NCBI RefSeq assembly: GCF_001612845.1
Contig: NZ_BDBF01000010.1
Coordinates: forward strand, 1-64,000
Reading direction: 5' to 3'
Length of the DNA stretch: 64,000 nt
Source: Nocardia elegans NBRC 108235
Lineage (GTDB): Bacteria > Actinomycetota > Actinomycetes > Mycobacteriales > Mycobacteriaceae
Shown one piece after another: positions 43,188 to 51,410 of the stretch. Each line of letters opens with the position of its first letter. The first letter of the stretch is position 1. Made by a program: the position numbers and the translations under genes. The notes below the pieces were generated by a model. It had not been told where the DNA came from. It was given only the letters and a program-made list of their open reading frames with translations, and did no database searches.

Positions 43188-43688
43188 GTGGAGCCGGTAG
43201 TACAGGTGGACGAGATATCGGAGGCGACCTTCAAATCCGTGCTGAGCAGGTTCTGCTCCGGGGTCACGGTGATCACCGCCCTGACCGGCGACCAGCCGAT
43301 CGGGTTCAGCTGCCAGTCGTTCTCGTCGCTGTCCCTCGATCCGCCCCGGGTCTGCTTCTTCCCCGCGCGGACCTCGACGTCGTGGCCGCGCATCCGCGAG
43401 GTAGGACGATTCTGCGTCAACATTCTCGCCCACGATCAAGCCGACATCTGCCGCGCGCTGGCCCGCAGCGGCACCGACAAATTCGCCGGCGTGGACTGGG
43501 AGGTGTCCGGAAACGGGTCGCCGCGGTTGAGCGGTGCGCTGGCCAGTATCGACTGTGAACTGGATCGCGAGGTGGACGGTGGCGACCACACCATCGTGAT
43601 CGCGCGAGTCACCGCACTGGCCGAACATTCCGAACAGGCGCCGCTGCTGTTCTACCGCTCCTCGTTCGAACGTCTGCACGGGCACTGA
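43188..43688 (+). CDS. hsaB: HsaB-like flavin reductase
   Basis: A 166-residue NAD(P)H:flavin reductase that would supply reduced FMN to HsaA. The flavin-reductase domain shows SRFCSGVTVITALTGDQP, GFSCQSFSSLSLDPPRVCFF and FCVNILAHDQ, followed by a C-terminal LLFYRSSF. GTG at 43188 is preferred over the GTG at 43182 because AAGGAG ends right before it with 5 nt spacing. The last codons and the stop lie in the first unit of a 24-bp tandem repeat. It heads the plus-strand run to kshA, divergent from the IclR gene. Confidence 0.88.
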   Translation: MEPVVQVDEISEATFKSVLSRFCSGVTVITALTGDQPIGFSCQSFSSLSLDPPRVCFFPARTSTSWPRIREVGRFCVNILAHDQADICRALARSGTDKFAGVDWEVSGNGSPRLSGALASIDCELDREVDGGDHTIVIARVTALAEHSEQAPLLFYRSSFERLHGH

Positions 43689-43790
43689 CGCGAGCGTCTG
43701 CATGGGCACTGACGCGAGCGTCTGCATGGGCACTGACGCGAGCGTCTGCATGGGCACTGACGCGAGCGTCTGGACGGGCACCGACGCGGT
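43671..43790. repeat. 24-bp tandem repeat, five units, at the hsaB 3' end
   Basis: Five direct units of exactly 24 bp: 43671-43694, 43695-43718, 43719-43742, 43743-43766 and 43767-43790. Units 2-4 are identical, the first and last differ slightly. Because 24 is a multiple of 3, each unit repeats the hsaB tail codons (RLHGH) and its TGA stop in frame. Each junction forms the near-palindrome GACGCGAGCGTC. The number of copies probably varies between strains. Confidence 0.9.
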
Positions 43791-44014
43791 TCCGCGGGCA
43801 TGCCGGTGGTGACGAGCCCGGTGCGTACCCGCCCGCACCGCCGGGGCGTCCCGTCACTGCCGATGGCCGGAGCGGATCTCCCGGCCAGTGGGACTACGCG
43901 TGCCGGGCCCCCGTCCCGATGGCGAGCATCGAGTCATCACCCGGGGCGGGTTCGGCCGGCGGGTAGTCGAGGCCGATCGCAATCGAGGCCGATCGCATTC
44001 GAGACGGAGGAATC
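43689..44014. other. Intergenic region hsaB-kshA
   Basis: About 326 bp without a supported gene. The first 100 bp are the 24-bp tandem repeat. The last 50 bp are a 16-bp tandem repeat and the kshA ribosome site. The middle part shows no clear promoter or hairpin. Confidence 0.5.
43967..44003 (+). repeat. 16-bp direct repeat in the kshA leader
   Basis: TCGAGGCCGATCGCAA at 43967-43982 is repeated as TCGAGGCCGATCGCAT at 43983-43998, and a third partial TCGAG follows. GATCGC inside each unit is part of the self-complementary CGATCG. It ends 11 bp before the kshA start and may be a protein-binding site or a local duplication. Confidence 0.6.
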
Positions 44015-45157
44015 ATGAACAGCGACAGCGAAGTGCGGGTCATCGACGCCGGCGCACCGCCGACCCGGTTCGCCCGCGGCTGGCACTGCCTGGGCCTGGC
44101 GGACTCCTTCCGCGACGGCAAGCCGCACACCGTCGCCGCCTTCGGTACCGAACTGGTCGTGTTCGCCGGCGAGGACGGCACGCTCAGCGTCCTCAACGCC
44201 TACTGTCCGCATATGGGCGGCAATCTCGCCGACGGCACCGTCAAGGGCGATTCGCTGGCCTGCCCCTTCCACGACTGGCGGTGGAACGGCAAGGGCAAAT
44301 GCACCGGAATCCCGTACGCGCGCCGGGTGCCTCCGCTGGCGCGCACCAAGGCGTGGCCGACGCTGGAGCAGAACAAGCAGCTGTTCGTCTGGAACGATCC
44401 GGAGGGCAAGCAGCCGCCCGCGGACATCACCATCCCGCGCATCGACGCCGCCTTCGACGACGAATGGACCGACTGGACCTGGAACTCGATGATCGTCGAT
44501 GCCAACTGCCGCGAAGTGGTCGACAACGTGGTCGACATGGCGCACTTCTTCTACGTGCACTACGGCTTCCCGACATTCTTCAAGAACGTTTTCGAGGGCC
44601 ACATCGCCAGTCAGTACATGACCTCCATCTCGCGCGAGGACATGATGGGCGAGACGGCGAAGGCATTGGGCGGCAAGAACACTCTGCATTCGGAGGCGTC
44701 CTACTACGGGCCCTCCTACATGATCGACTACCTGCGCAGCGACAGCGCGGATCTCTCGGTCGAGGGCTATCTGATCAACTGCCATTACCCGATCACCGAG
44801 AACCGGTTCGTGCTGCAGTACGGGGCCATCGCGAAGAAGCCGCAGGGCGTCTCGCCGGAGCGGGCCGAGCAGATCGCGGCCTCCTTCGTCGGCGGTCTCG
44901 GCAAGGGGTTCGAACAGGACGCGGCGATCTGGAAGCGCAAGTCGCGCATCAACAATCCGCTGCTGTGCGAGGAGGACGGACCGGTCTATCAGCTGCGCCG
45001 CTGGTACGAGCAGTTCTACACCGACGTCGCCGACATCTCGGAGGAGATGACCGCGCGCTTCGAATTCGAGGTGGACACCACCCGCGCGGTCACCGCCTGG
45101 GAGGCGGAGGTCGCCGAGAACCTCGCCAAGCGGGCCGAGCAGGCCGTGGCGGGCTGA
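44015..45157 (+). CDS. kshA: 3-ketosteroid 9-alpha-monooxygenase, oxygenase KshA
   Basis: Rieske oxygenase of 380 residues that hydroxylates C9 of a 3-ketosteroid; with KstD this opens ring B. The Rieske cluster ligands are Cys64/His66 (CPHMGG) and Cys83/His86 (CPFHDW). The mononuclear iron motif lies in DNVVDMAHFFYVHYG, and YLINCHYPITEN is typical of KshA. ATG at 44015 has GGAGG 4-5 nt upstream. It is followed by a small Cys-rich gene, kshB and hsaC in one run, so electron supply and the next ring-cleavage step are encoded together. Confidence 0.92.
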   Translation: MNSDSEVRVIDAGAPPTRFARGWHCLGLADSFRDGKPHTVAAFGTELVVFAGEDGTLSVLNAYCPHMGGNLADGTVKGDSLACPFHDWRWNGKGKCTGIPYARRVPPLARTKAWPTLEQNKQLFVWNDPEGKQPPADITIPRIDAAFDDEWTDWTWNSMIVDANCREVVDNVVDMAHFFYVHYGFPTFFKNVFEGHIASQYMTSISREDMMGETAKALGGKNTLHSEASYYGPSYMIDYLRSDSADLSVEGYLINCHYPITENRFVLQYGAIAKKPQGVSPERAEQIAASFVGGLGKGFEQDAAIWKRKSRINNPLLCEEDGPVYQLRRWYEQFYTDVADISEEMTARFEFEVDTTRAVTAWEAEVAENLAKRAEQAVAG

Positions 45158-45168
45158 GAGTTATCGCG

Positions 45169-45414
45169 ATGGACGAGGTTTCGTGCCGATCCTGCGGAAC
45201 GTGCGTGCTGGTGGAGAAATTCAGCCCGCAGCACACGAGCGTGCAGTGGAGCCGGTCGGCGATGCGCGTATGCACCGAATTGTCGCAGCCGGGCACGCAT
45301 GCGCACACCTGCACCGCCCTGCGCGAGAGCATCGACGCGGCGGTGCAGTCGGGCCGGTTGAGCGTGAGTACCCGCGATGTCGATGTGCGCACCCGCGGCC
45401 GGACGGTGGCATGA
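45169..45414 (+). CDS. Small Cys-rich protein between kshA and kshB
   Basis: An 81-residue protein that I cannot assign to a family. The start is MDEVSCRSCGTCVLVEKFS, giving Cys6, Cys9 and Cys12 spaced C-x2-C-x2-C, with two further Cys at about 35 and 48 and two His near the latter. This could bind metal or an Fe-S cluster, but it lacks the full ferredoxin pattern. It lies 12 bp after kshA and shortly before kshB, in the same direction, and has good coding character, so it is probably a real part of the operon. A helper for KshA maturation or electron transfer is a guess. Confidence 0.65.
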   Translation: MDEVSCRSCGTCVLVEKFSPQHTSVQWSRSAMRVCTELSQPGTHAHTCTALRESIDAAVQSGRLSVSTRDVDVRTRGRTVA

Positions 45415-45450
45415 CAGGGGCAGGAAGCTGGATGAACGGCACAGGAATGG

Positions 45451-46617
45451 ATGTGGTGGTGCTCGATGGATACCGCGATCGAACTCGACGTGCGTGAGCC
45501 GCGTACGTCGCGCGAGGACGCCGGCCCTCGTCGCTCGGCAACCGGCGGCGAATCCGCGGACGGCGTCGTGGCGGCCGCCGGGTCGCCGGCCGATCCGGTC
45601 GTCGTCGAGATCGTCCGTGTGGTGCGCGAAACCGCGGACGCGGTATCGCTCGAATTGGCGCCGCAGCCCGAACACGCCGAGCGGTTCGGCTATCGGCCCG
45701 GGCAATTCCTCACTGTGCGCATCCCCAGTGAGCTGACCGGTTCGGTGAGCCGGTGCTACTCGCTGTCGAGCGCACCGCACGAGGGTGGACCGCTGAAGGT
45801 CACCGTCAAACGCACGGCGGCCGGATATGCGTCGAATTGGTTGTGCGACAACGCCGTCGCCGGTGACACCCTGCAGGTGCTGCCGCCCGCCGGACTGTTC
45901 ACCCCGGCCTCGCTGGACGCCGATCTGCTGCTGTTCGCCGGCGGCAGCGGCATCACCCCGGTGTTGTCGATCCTGAAATCGGTGCTCGCGCAGGGCAGCG
46001 GCCACTGCACCCTCGTGTACGCCAATCGCGACGAATCGTCGGTCATCTTCGCCGCGGAACTCGCGGAACTCGCGGGCGCCCATCCGGATCGGCTGCAGGT
46101 GCTGCACTGGCTGGAATCGGTGCAGGGCCTGCCGAGTGTGCCGCAATTGTCCGCGCTGGTGCGGCACTGGGCCGATCGCGAGACGTTCGTCTGCGGTCCG
46201 GAGCCGTTCATGGACGCCGTCGCCGCCGCGATGGCCGCGCACGGCGCCGACCGGCGGCGCGTGCACATGGAGAAGTTCGTTTCCCTGACCGGCAATCCGT
46301 TCGAGGCCGCACCCCCTGCGAGCGACGACGCCGACCTCGCCGACTCGGCGAACGTCGAGGTCGACCTCGACGGCGAGCATCACCGGGTGGCATGGCCGCG
46401 ACGCCAGGTCTTGTTGGATACCTTGCTGGCAGCGGGACTCGAGGCGCCGTATTCGTGCCGCGAAGGCGCGTGCAGTGCGTGTGTGTGCCGGGTGGTGTCC
46501 GGCGAGGTGTCCATGCGCCGCAACGAGGTTCTCGAGGAGGAGGATCTCGCCGAGGGCTACGTGCTCGCCTGTCAGGCGGTACCGGTCACCGACGACGTTT
46601 CGATCAGCTATTCCTGA
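45451..46617 (+). CDS. kshB: 3-ketosteroid 9-alpha-monooxygenase reductase KshB
   Basis: A 388-residue electron-transfer protein feeding KshA from NADH. An FAD-binding domain has RCYSLSSAP, the NAD domain GGSGITPVLSIL and FVCGPEPFM, and the C-terminal plant-type [2Fe-2S] ferredoxin domain CREGACSACVCR plus a fourth Cys in LACQAVP. Compared with mycobacterial KshB it has a longer disordered N-terminus. ATG at 45451 has AGGA 4 nt upstream; ATG at 45466 is also possible. It lies between the Cys-rich small gene and hsaC. Confidence 0.9.
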   Translation: MWWCSMDTAIELDVREPRTSREDAGPRRSATGGESADGVVAAAGSPADPVVVEIVRVVRETADAVSLELAPQPEHAERFGYRPGQFLTVRIPSELTGSVSRCYSLSSAPHEGGPLKVTVKRTAAGYASNWLCDNAVAGDTLQVLPPAGLFTPASLDADLLLFAGGSGITPVLSILKSVLAQGSGHCTLVYANRDESSVIFAAELAELAGAHPDRLQVLHWLESVQGLPSVPQLSALVRHWADRETFVCGPEPFMDAVAAAMAAHGADRRRVHMEKFVSLTGNPFEAAPPASDDADLADSANVEVDLDGEHHRVAWPRRQVLLDTLLAAGLEAPYSCREGACSACVCRVVSGEVSMRRNEVLEEEDLAEGYVLACQAVPVTDDVSISYS

Positions 46618-46639
46618 ACCCATTCTTCGAGGAGAGAAA

Positions 46640-47518
46640 ATGGCCGCCGTCAGCTCGCTCGGTTATGTCCGAGCGCGGATCGCCGATGTCGCCGCGTGGC
46701 GTGAATTCGCCTTCGACATCATCGGATTCGCCGAAGGGTCGGGCCCGAATCCGGAGTCGGTCTATCTGCGTACCGACGAGCACACCTACCGCCTGGAGCT
46801 GGTACCGGGCGATCGCGACGAGGTGATCGCCGTCGGCTGGCAGGTCGCCGACCGGCGCTCGCTGATGCTGGTGCGCGAAACGCTCACCGCGGCCGGTGTC
46901 GAGGTCACCGAACTCACCCTTGCCGAATCCGCCGCGCGCCACGTCGAGGAGGCGATCAGCTTCATCGATCCGGCCGGATTCACCGTCGAGGTCTTCCACG
47001 GACCTCTGCTCGATCACAGCCCGGTGGTCGGCAAGTACGGAAACCGTTTCGTCTCCGGCGATCTCGGTCTCGGCCACGTTGTCCTGCCGGTGCCCGATAT
47101 CGAGGCCGCGCGGCAGTTCTACACCGAGGTACTGGACTTCGCCTCGCGCGGTTCGTTCCGGGTGGGTCCTCCCGAACATCCGATCTGGATCCGGTTCATG
47201 GGTGTCAATCCCCGCCACCACAGCCTGGCGCTGATTCCGGGCGGACGTGGCGACGGTCCGGGGATCGTGCACGTGATGGTCGAGGTCGACGCGCTCGACG
47301 ATGTCGGCCGGGCCCTCGACCGGGTGACGAAGGCGGGCTATCACCTGTCCTCGACCCTCGGCCGCCACACCAACGACAAGATGATCTCCTTCTACGTCCG
47401 CACCCCGGGCGGCTGGGACCTCGAATTCGGTTGCGAGGGAATGCTCGTGGGCGAGGACTATGTCGCGGAGGAGATGACGGCCGACAGCTACTGGGGCCAC
47501 GAATGGGCGCGCGGCTGA
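46640..47518 (+). CDS. hsaC: HsaC-like extradiol catechol dioxygenase
   Basis: A 292-residue type I extradiol dioxygenase that cleaves the catechol DHSA at the meta position. Iron ligands His146 (LGHVVLP), His194 (PRHHSLAL) and Glu262 (GGWDLEFGCEG) match HsaC and BphC, and the sequence SLGYVRARIADVAAWREFAF fits the N-terminal domain of the same fold. ATG at 46640 has GGAG 5 nt upstream. It completes the KshAB-HsaABCD set of this window and is followed by a hairpin terminator. Confidence 0.92.
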   Translation: MAAVSSLGYVRARIADVAAWREFAFDIIGFAEGSGPNPESVYLRTDEHTYRLELVPGDRDEVIAVGWQVADRRSLMLVRETLTAAGVEVTELTLAESAARHVEEAISFIDPAGFTVEVFHGPLLDHSPVVGKYGNRFVSGDLGLGHVVLPVPDIEAARQFYTEVLDFASRGSFRVGPPEHPIWIRFMGVNPRHHSLALIPGGRGDGPGIVHVMVEVDALDDVGRALDRVTKAGYHLSSTLGRHTNDKMISFYVRTPGGWDLEFGCEGMLVGEDYVAEEMTADSYWGHEWARG

Positions 47519-47519
47519 G

Positions 47520-47545
47520 CGGCCGTCACCACCGTGTGGCGGCCG
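47520..47545. terminator. Hairpin terminator between hsaC and the OYE fusion gene
   Basis: CGGCCGTCAC (47520-47529) pairs with GTGGCGGCCG (47536-47545), including one G-U pair, around a 6-nt loop. It lies between two convergent genes. Confidence 0.55.
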
Positions 47546-47578
47546 GCACGCGGTGAGGTGAACCGGCGACCACAGTAG

Positions 47579-49282
47579 TTACAGGTCTGGTTCCTGCACG
47601 TCGGTGAACGTGACCCGCACCGAGATCGGATCGGTCTGCAAGGCGGCGAATCCGGCGGCGGTCAGCGGTGCGAGCGCCGGGTGCGGGGCGAAGGCGCGGG
47701 CCCGGGCGACCACGTCGTCGTCCGGGCGCAACTCCGCCGTGGCCGCGCGCCAGGTTCCGTTGTGCCGCAGGCGCACCGAAGGATTGGCGCGCACATTGTT
47801 GCCCCAGCCCGACCGCATGCCGTGCTGGCAGATGATCCATGCGCCGTCGTCGTCGAACAGCACCGATACCGGAACCCGGCGCGGCTGACCGGATTTGCGG
47901 CCGATGGTCTCCAGTTCGGTCGCGAAGGTGGACCGCACACCCACCCGGTCCAGTGCGGCGAATCCGGGATTGACCAGATAGCGGCCGACGGCGCGTTCGA
48001 TCCGGAATTTCGTCGACTTCCGGTCGGTGCCGGCTGTCGTGCGCCGGGATCGGAAAGCGTCCAGTCCGTTGCGGCGCAGCATGGTTATCGCGGTCGACCA
48101 CGGTGACCGGGCCGGATCCGGATCCAGCCCGGCGCCGAGGCGATGCAGCTGATCGGTGTGCCATTGCAGATCCAGGGCGCCGTCGACCGCGCGCAACGCA
48201 CCGATGCGAGCGATCCGGCCGCGCAGGCCGAGCGAAATCGACGGTGGCCGAAGGATTTCGGTCCCGCCGGTGAGCAGGTCGGCGGCAGCGGCCGGGTACA
48301 CCGTGGTGGGGCGGCCGAGTCCGACCACATCGCAGGCGCCGGAGTCGACCGCCCCGCCCATCGCCGTCCGGCTGCGGAACCCGCCGGTGACCGCCAGCGG
48401 CACCGCGGCCGCGACCTGCCGCACGGTCTCCGCGTACTCCAGGAAGTAGGCCTCCCGCGCTCGGGTACTCGCCGCCGCGCGGGACCTGCCCATCATCGCC
48501 GGGGATTCGTAACTGCCGCCGCTGATTTCGATCAGGTCCAGCGGCTGCCGGGCCAACTGCCGGACCACCTCCCGCGATTCCTCCTCGGTGAAACCGCCGC
48601 GCTGGAAATCCGCCGAATTCAGCTTGACGGCCACCGCGAAGCCCGGCTGGACCGCCGCGCGAATCGCACCGACCACCTCGAGCAGAAAGCGGGCGCGGCG
48701 CTGCCCGTCACCGCCCCAGTCGTCGGTGCGCTGATTGGCCAGCGGGGAGAGGAACTGAGACACCAGGTAGCCGTGGGCGCCGTGAATCTGCACCCCGTCG
48801 AAGCCGGCCGATTCCGCGATCCGCGCCGCGTCGGCGAAGCGCCGGATCAGGTCGTGGATCTCGGTTTCGGTGAGCGCCCGCGGCGTGGGCAGGCCCGGCA
48901 CTCCCGACGCGATCGCCGAGGGCGCCACCGGCCGTTGCCGGGTGGCCAGCGGATTCGCTTGGCGGCCGGGATGATTCAGCTGCATCCAGATCGGGGTGCC
49001 GCCGTCCTTGGCGGCCTTCGCCCAGCGCGTCAGCGCGGCGAGATCGCGATCGTCGTCGATAACCACATTGCCCGGCTCGCCGAGCTGGGTGCGGTCGATC
49101 ATCACATTGCCGGTGACGATCAGGCCGTAGCCGCCCGCTCCCCAGCGGCGATACAGCCGGACCAGCCGGTCGTCGGGAGCATGTGCCGCGGTGCCGAGCC
49201 CCTCGCTGAGCGCCGATTTCATGATCCGGTTGGGCAGTACCTGGCCACAGGGCAGGGGGAGTGGGTCGTGCAGTCCGGTCAT
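47579..49282 (-). CDS. Old yellow enzyme fused to a deazaflavin-dependent reductase (DDN) domain
   Basis: A 567-residue protein with two redox domains. Residues 1 to about 390 form an OYE-type FMN barrel that reduces activated C=C bonds: GFDGVQIHGAHGYLVSQFL and the SPLANQRTDDWGG block are diagnostic. Residues about 425-567 resemble F420-dependent nitroreductase/DDN proteins: LETIGRKSGQPRRVPV, then GWGNNVRANPSVRL. It may reduce enones with two cofactors, or channel substrates. ATG at 49282 has GGAGG upstream. It is divergent from a TetR gene with two perfect or near-perfect palindromic operators. It converges on hsaC. Confidence 0.85.
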   Translation of the reverse strand: MTGLHDPLPLPCGQVLPNRIMKSALSEGLGTAAHAPDDRLVRLYRRWGAGGYGLIVTGNVMIDRTQLGEPGNVVIDDDRDLAALTRWAKAAKDGGTPIWMQLNHPGRQANPLATRQRPVAPSAIASGVPGLPTPRALTETEIHDLIRRFADAARIAESAGFDGVQIHGAHGYLVSQFLSPLANQRTDDWGGDGQRRARFLLEVVGAIRAAVQPGFAVAVKLNSADFQRGGFTEEESREVVRQLARQPLDLIEISGGSYESPAMMGRSRAAASTRAREAYFLEYAETVRQVAAAVPLAVTGGFRSRTAMGGAVDSGACDVVGLGRPTTVYPAAAADLLTGGTEILRPPSISLGLRGRIARIGALRAVDGALDLQWHTDQLHRLGAGLDPDPARSPWSTAITMLRRNGLDAFRSRRTTAGTDRKSTKFRIERAVGRYLVNPGFAALDRVGVRSTFATELETIGRKSGQPRRVPVSVLFDDDGAWIICQHGMRSGWGNNVRANPSVRLRHNGTWRAATAELRPDDDVVARARAFAPHPALAPLTAAGFAALQTDPISVRVTFTDVQEPDL

Positions 49283-49315
49283 GCCTATCCTCCAGGGCGC
49301 GGATCGGAAATGAGG

Positions 49316-49331
49316 TATACCGATCGGTATA
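49316..49331. promoter_or_regulatory. TetR operator 1 (perfect palindrome)
   Basis: TATACCGATCGGTATA is a perfect 16-bp palindrome between the divergent OYE fusion and TetR genes. Nearly the same sequence recurs 29 bp away. Confidence 0.75.
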
Positions 49332-49344
49332 GTCGGCACAGTAG

Positions 49345-49360
49345 TACACCGATCGGTATA
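49345..49360. promoter_or_regulatory. TetR operator 2
   Basis: TACACCGATCGGTATA matches operator 1 at 15 of 16 positions, with a centre-to-centre distance of 29 bp. Two sites of one repressor on nearby helical faces fit cooperative TetR binding. Confidence 0.7.
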
Positions 49361-49411
49361 GGGCAACGGTAGGCTGGACCGTGCAGGGTGCACGAGGAAA
49401 GGGGTCGCATC

Positions 49412-49975
49412 ATGGGAGCCCGCGACCGGCTCATCGACAGCGCCGTGGATCTGATGCGCAGCAACGGTGTGGCCGGCACCGGCATCGCGCAGCTGCTCGA
49501 CCACAGCGGCATCTCGCGTCGCTCGGTGTACCTCAACTTCCCCGGTGGTAAATCGGAACTGATCGCGGAGGCGACCCGCGCGGCCGGTGCCACCTACAGC
49601 GCGTTGCTGCGCACGATCACCGCGGGGGCGGACGTGGCATCGTGTGTCGGCGCCTTCCCGGCGCTGTGGCGCGAGAAGCTCGCGGCGAGCGACTTCACCG
49701 CCGGCTGCCCGATCGTCGCGGCCGCGCTGGGCCGGTCGGAAGCGCCCGAAGCGGCCGACGCCGCCGGTGCGACCTTCACCGAATGGGAGACCATCCTCGC
49801 CGAACGCCTCGAAACCGAGGACGTCGAGCCCGATCTGGCGATATCGCTGGCCACCACGGTCGTGGCAGCGCTGGAGGGGGCGGTGATCCTCTCAGTGGCG
49901 ACCCGCTCGATGGCGCCCCTGGAACGGGTGGGCGCCCAGATGTCGGAACTCATCGCGCGCCATACCGCGAAGTGA
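49412..49975 (+). CDS. TetR-family regulator (LmrA/YxaF type)
   Basis: A 187-residue repressor. The HTH reads DRLIDSAVDLMRSNGVAGTG, then HSGISRRSVYLNFPGGKSEL, and the ligand domain contains FTAGCPIVAAALG, as in the LmrA/YxaF subgroup. ATG at 49412 is chosen over the GTG at 49388 because AAAGGGG lies about 8 nt upstream. Its operators lie in its own promoter region, so it should control itself and the OYE fusion. Its 3' end overlaps the convergent ribokinase gene by 26 bp. Confidence 0.87.
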   Translation: MGARDRLIDSAVDLMRSNGVAGTGIAQLLDHSGISRRSVYLNFPGGKSELIAEATRAAGATYSALLRTITAGADVASCVGAFPALWREKLAASDFTAGCPIVAAALGRSEAPEAADAAGATFTEWETILAERLETEDVEPDLAISLATTVVAALEGAVILSVATRSMAPLERVGAQMSELIARHTAK

Positions 49976-50819
49976 GTGCCCGCTCTATCGCCGCGGCGGT
50001 GGGAATGGACGCGGAGGCGCCGACGACGGTGGTGGCCAGGGCGCCGGCGGTGCAGGCCCACGCCAGAGCGGTCGCGGGGCCCTCGTGCCAGTGTGCGGCC
50101 AATGCGCCGGTGAACGTGTCCCCGGCGCCGGTGGTGTCGACCACCTCGACCCGCACGCTCGGATGAGAGAACTCACCGTCGGGTCCGCGATAGCGCGCGC
50201 CGTCGCCGCCGCGGGTGGTCAGCACATGCGGGACCGCCCGGAGTTCCGAATCCAATCGCGCCGCTTCGCCCTCGTTGACCACCGCGATGTCGACCGCCTC
50301 CCACAGCTGCGGTGGCAGTGACCGCGCCGGGGACGGATTGAGCAGAACGAGAGTGCCGTGCTCACGGGCGCAGCGGGCGGCGCCGAGCACGGTCTCCACC
50401 GGAATTTCCAGCTGGCACAGGAGAATATCCGCCTCGGCGACGAGGGCGCGATCACCGTCGGTGAGCCCGGACAGCTCCGCATTGGCTCCGCCGACCACGA
50501 TGATCGTATTCTCGCCGGCGTCGTCGACCACGATGGTGGCGGTCCCGCTGGCCCCCTCGACGGTGCGCAGTCCGGCGGTCCCGATCTCGTTGTCCTCGAG
50601 CACTTTTCGCAACTCGACGCCGAAGACGTCGGTTCCGACCGCGCCGACGAAATCGACCGCCGCGCCCGCACGCCGAGCGGCGATCGCCTGGTTCGCGCCC
50701 TTTCCGCCGGGCACCGTATCGAAGGCGGTGCCGAGGACGGTCTCACCGGGCCGCGGCCGCCGCGGCGTGCGGGTCACCAGATCCATGTTGATACTGCCGA
50801 CCACTGCGATCCGTGCCAT
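49950..50819 (-). CDS. rbsK: Ribokinase (PfkB family)
   Basis: A 289-residue sugar kinase that would phosphorylate ribose. The start VVGSINMDLVTR, the GGKGANQAIAARRAG substrate block and the C-terminal VVDTTGAGDTFTGALA with the catalytic Asp in GAGDTF are all canonical. No rbs transporter is near it, so the substrate could also be another pentose or a nucleoside. ATG at 50819 has no strong ribosome site. Confidence 0.87.
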   Translation of the reverse strand: MARIAVVGSINMDLVTRTPRRPRPGETVLGTAFDTVPGGKGANQAIAARRAGAAVDFVGAVGTDVFGVELRKVLEDNEIGTAGLRTVEGASGTATIVVDDAGENTIIVVGGANAELSGLTDGDRALVAEADILLCQLEIPVETVLGAARCAREHGTLVLLNPSPARSLPPQLWEAVDIAVVNEGEAARLDSELRAVPHVLTTRGGDGARYRGPDGEFSHPSVRVEVVDTTGAGDTFTGALAAHWHEGPATALAWACTAGALATTVVGASASIPTAAAIERALTSRYGAR

Positions 50820-50869
50820 GCACGCACCGTAACCCGCCGCGGCGGGCGCGGGTTCGAACGTCGCCGCCG

Positions 50870-51328
50870 TCAGGCGTGGTCGGCCGCCGTCGCCACCGCG
50901 GCCAGCCGGTCGAGCGACCCGAGTAGTTTGTCCGAGGTCGTCGCCCGGGCCCTGGGCAGCCGGACCTCGTCGGTCAGCCGCGTCCAGTCGTAGGTGTGCC
51001 GCACCAGGGTCCGGCTCTCGTCGACGGGTTCGAGCTCCCAGCGCCACAGATGTCCCGGCGGCCGCTGCCCGGATTCCGCGGGCAGCCAGGCGATCCGGCG
51101 TCCCTCCTCGAACTCCACCACGTGGTTCTCGCGCACACTCCCGTTGATGAGTGTCATCGCGAAGACATCACCCACGCTCCGCACGCGCTGCCCGATCTCC
51201 GCCCGGTCGAGATTGTCGTTCCCGTCCCATCGCGGCTGCTGCGCCGGATCGGCGATCAATTCGAAGATGTGCCCGGCCGGCGCGGCGACCTCACGCTCCG
51301 CCGACACCACCCTGTCGATATCTGCCAT
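50870..51328 (-). CDS. SRPBCC-family protein
   Basis: A 152-residue START-like hydrophobic-pocket protein (polyketide cyclase/dehydrase group). It opens with AEREVAAPAGHIFELIADPAQQPRWDG, the typical entry of the fold, and has WRWELEPVDESRTLVRHTYDW. Such proteins bind lipids or act on aromatic compounds; no reaction can be assigned. Confidence 0.85.
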   Translation of the reverse strand: MADIDRVVSAEREVAAPAGHIFELIADPAQQPRWDGNDNLDRAEIGQRVRSVGDVFAMTLINGSVRENHVVEFEEGRRIAWLPAESGQRPPGHLWRWELEPVDESRTLVRHTYDWTRLTDEVRLPRARATTSDKLLGSLDRLAAVATAADHA

Positions 51329-51410
51329 GACACCATCGAATCATCCGCGGGCATCGCCGACAACGCGGCCGCGAAGGGCGTTCGGACACAGGCTGTTCCG
51401 TGCGTGCGGC

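Noticed and set aside
43671..43790. Possible CRISPR array
   Set aside because: Units are directly adjacent with no unique spacers, and no cas genes are near; it is a simple tandem repeat.
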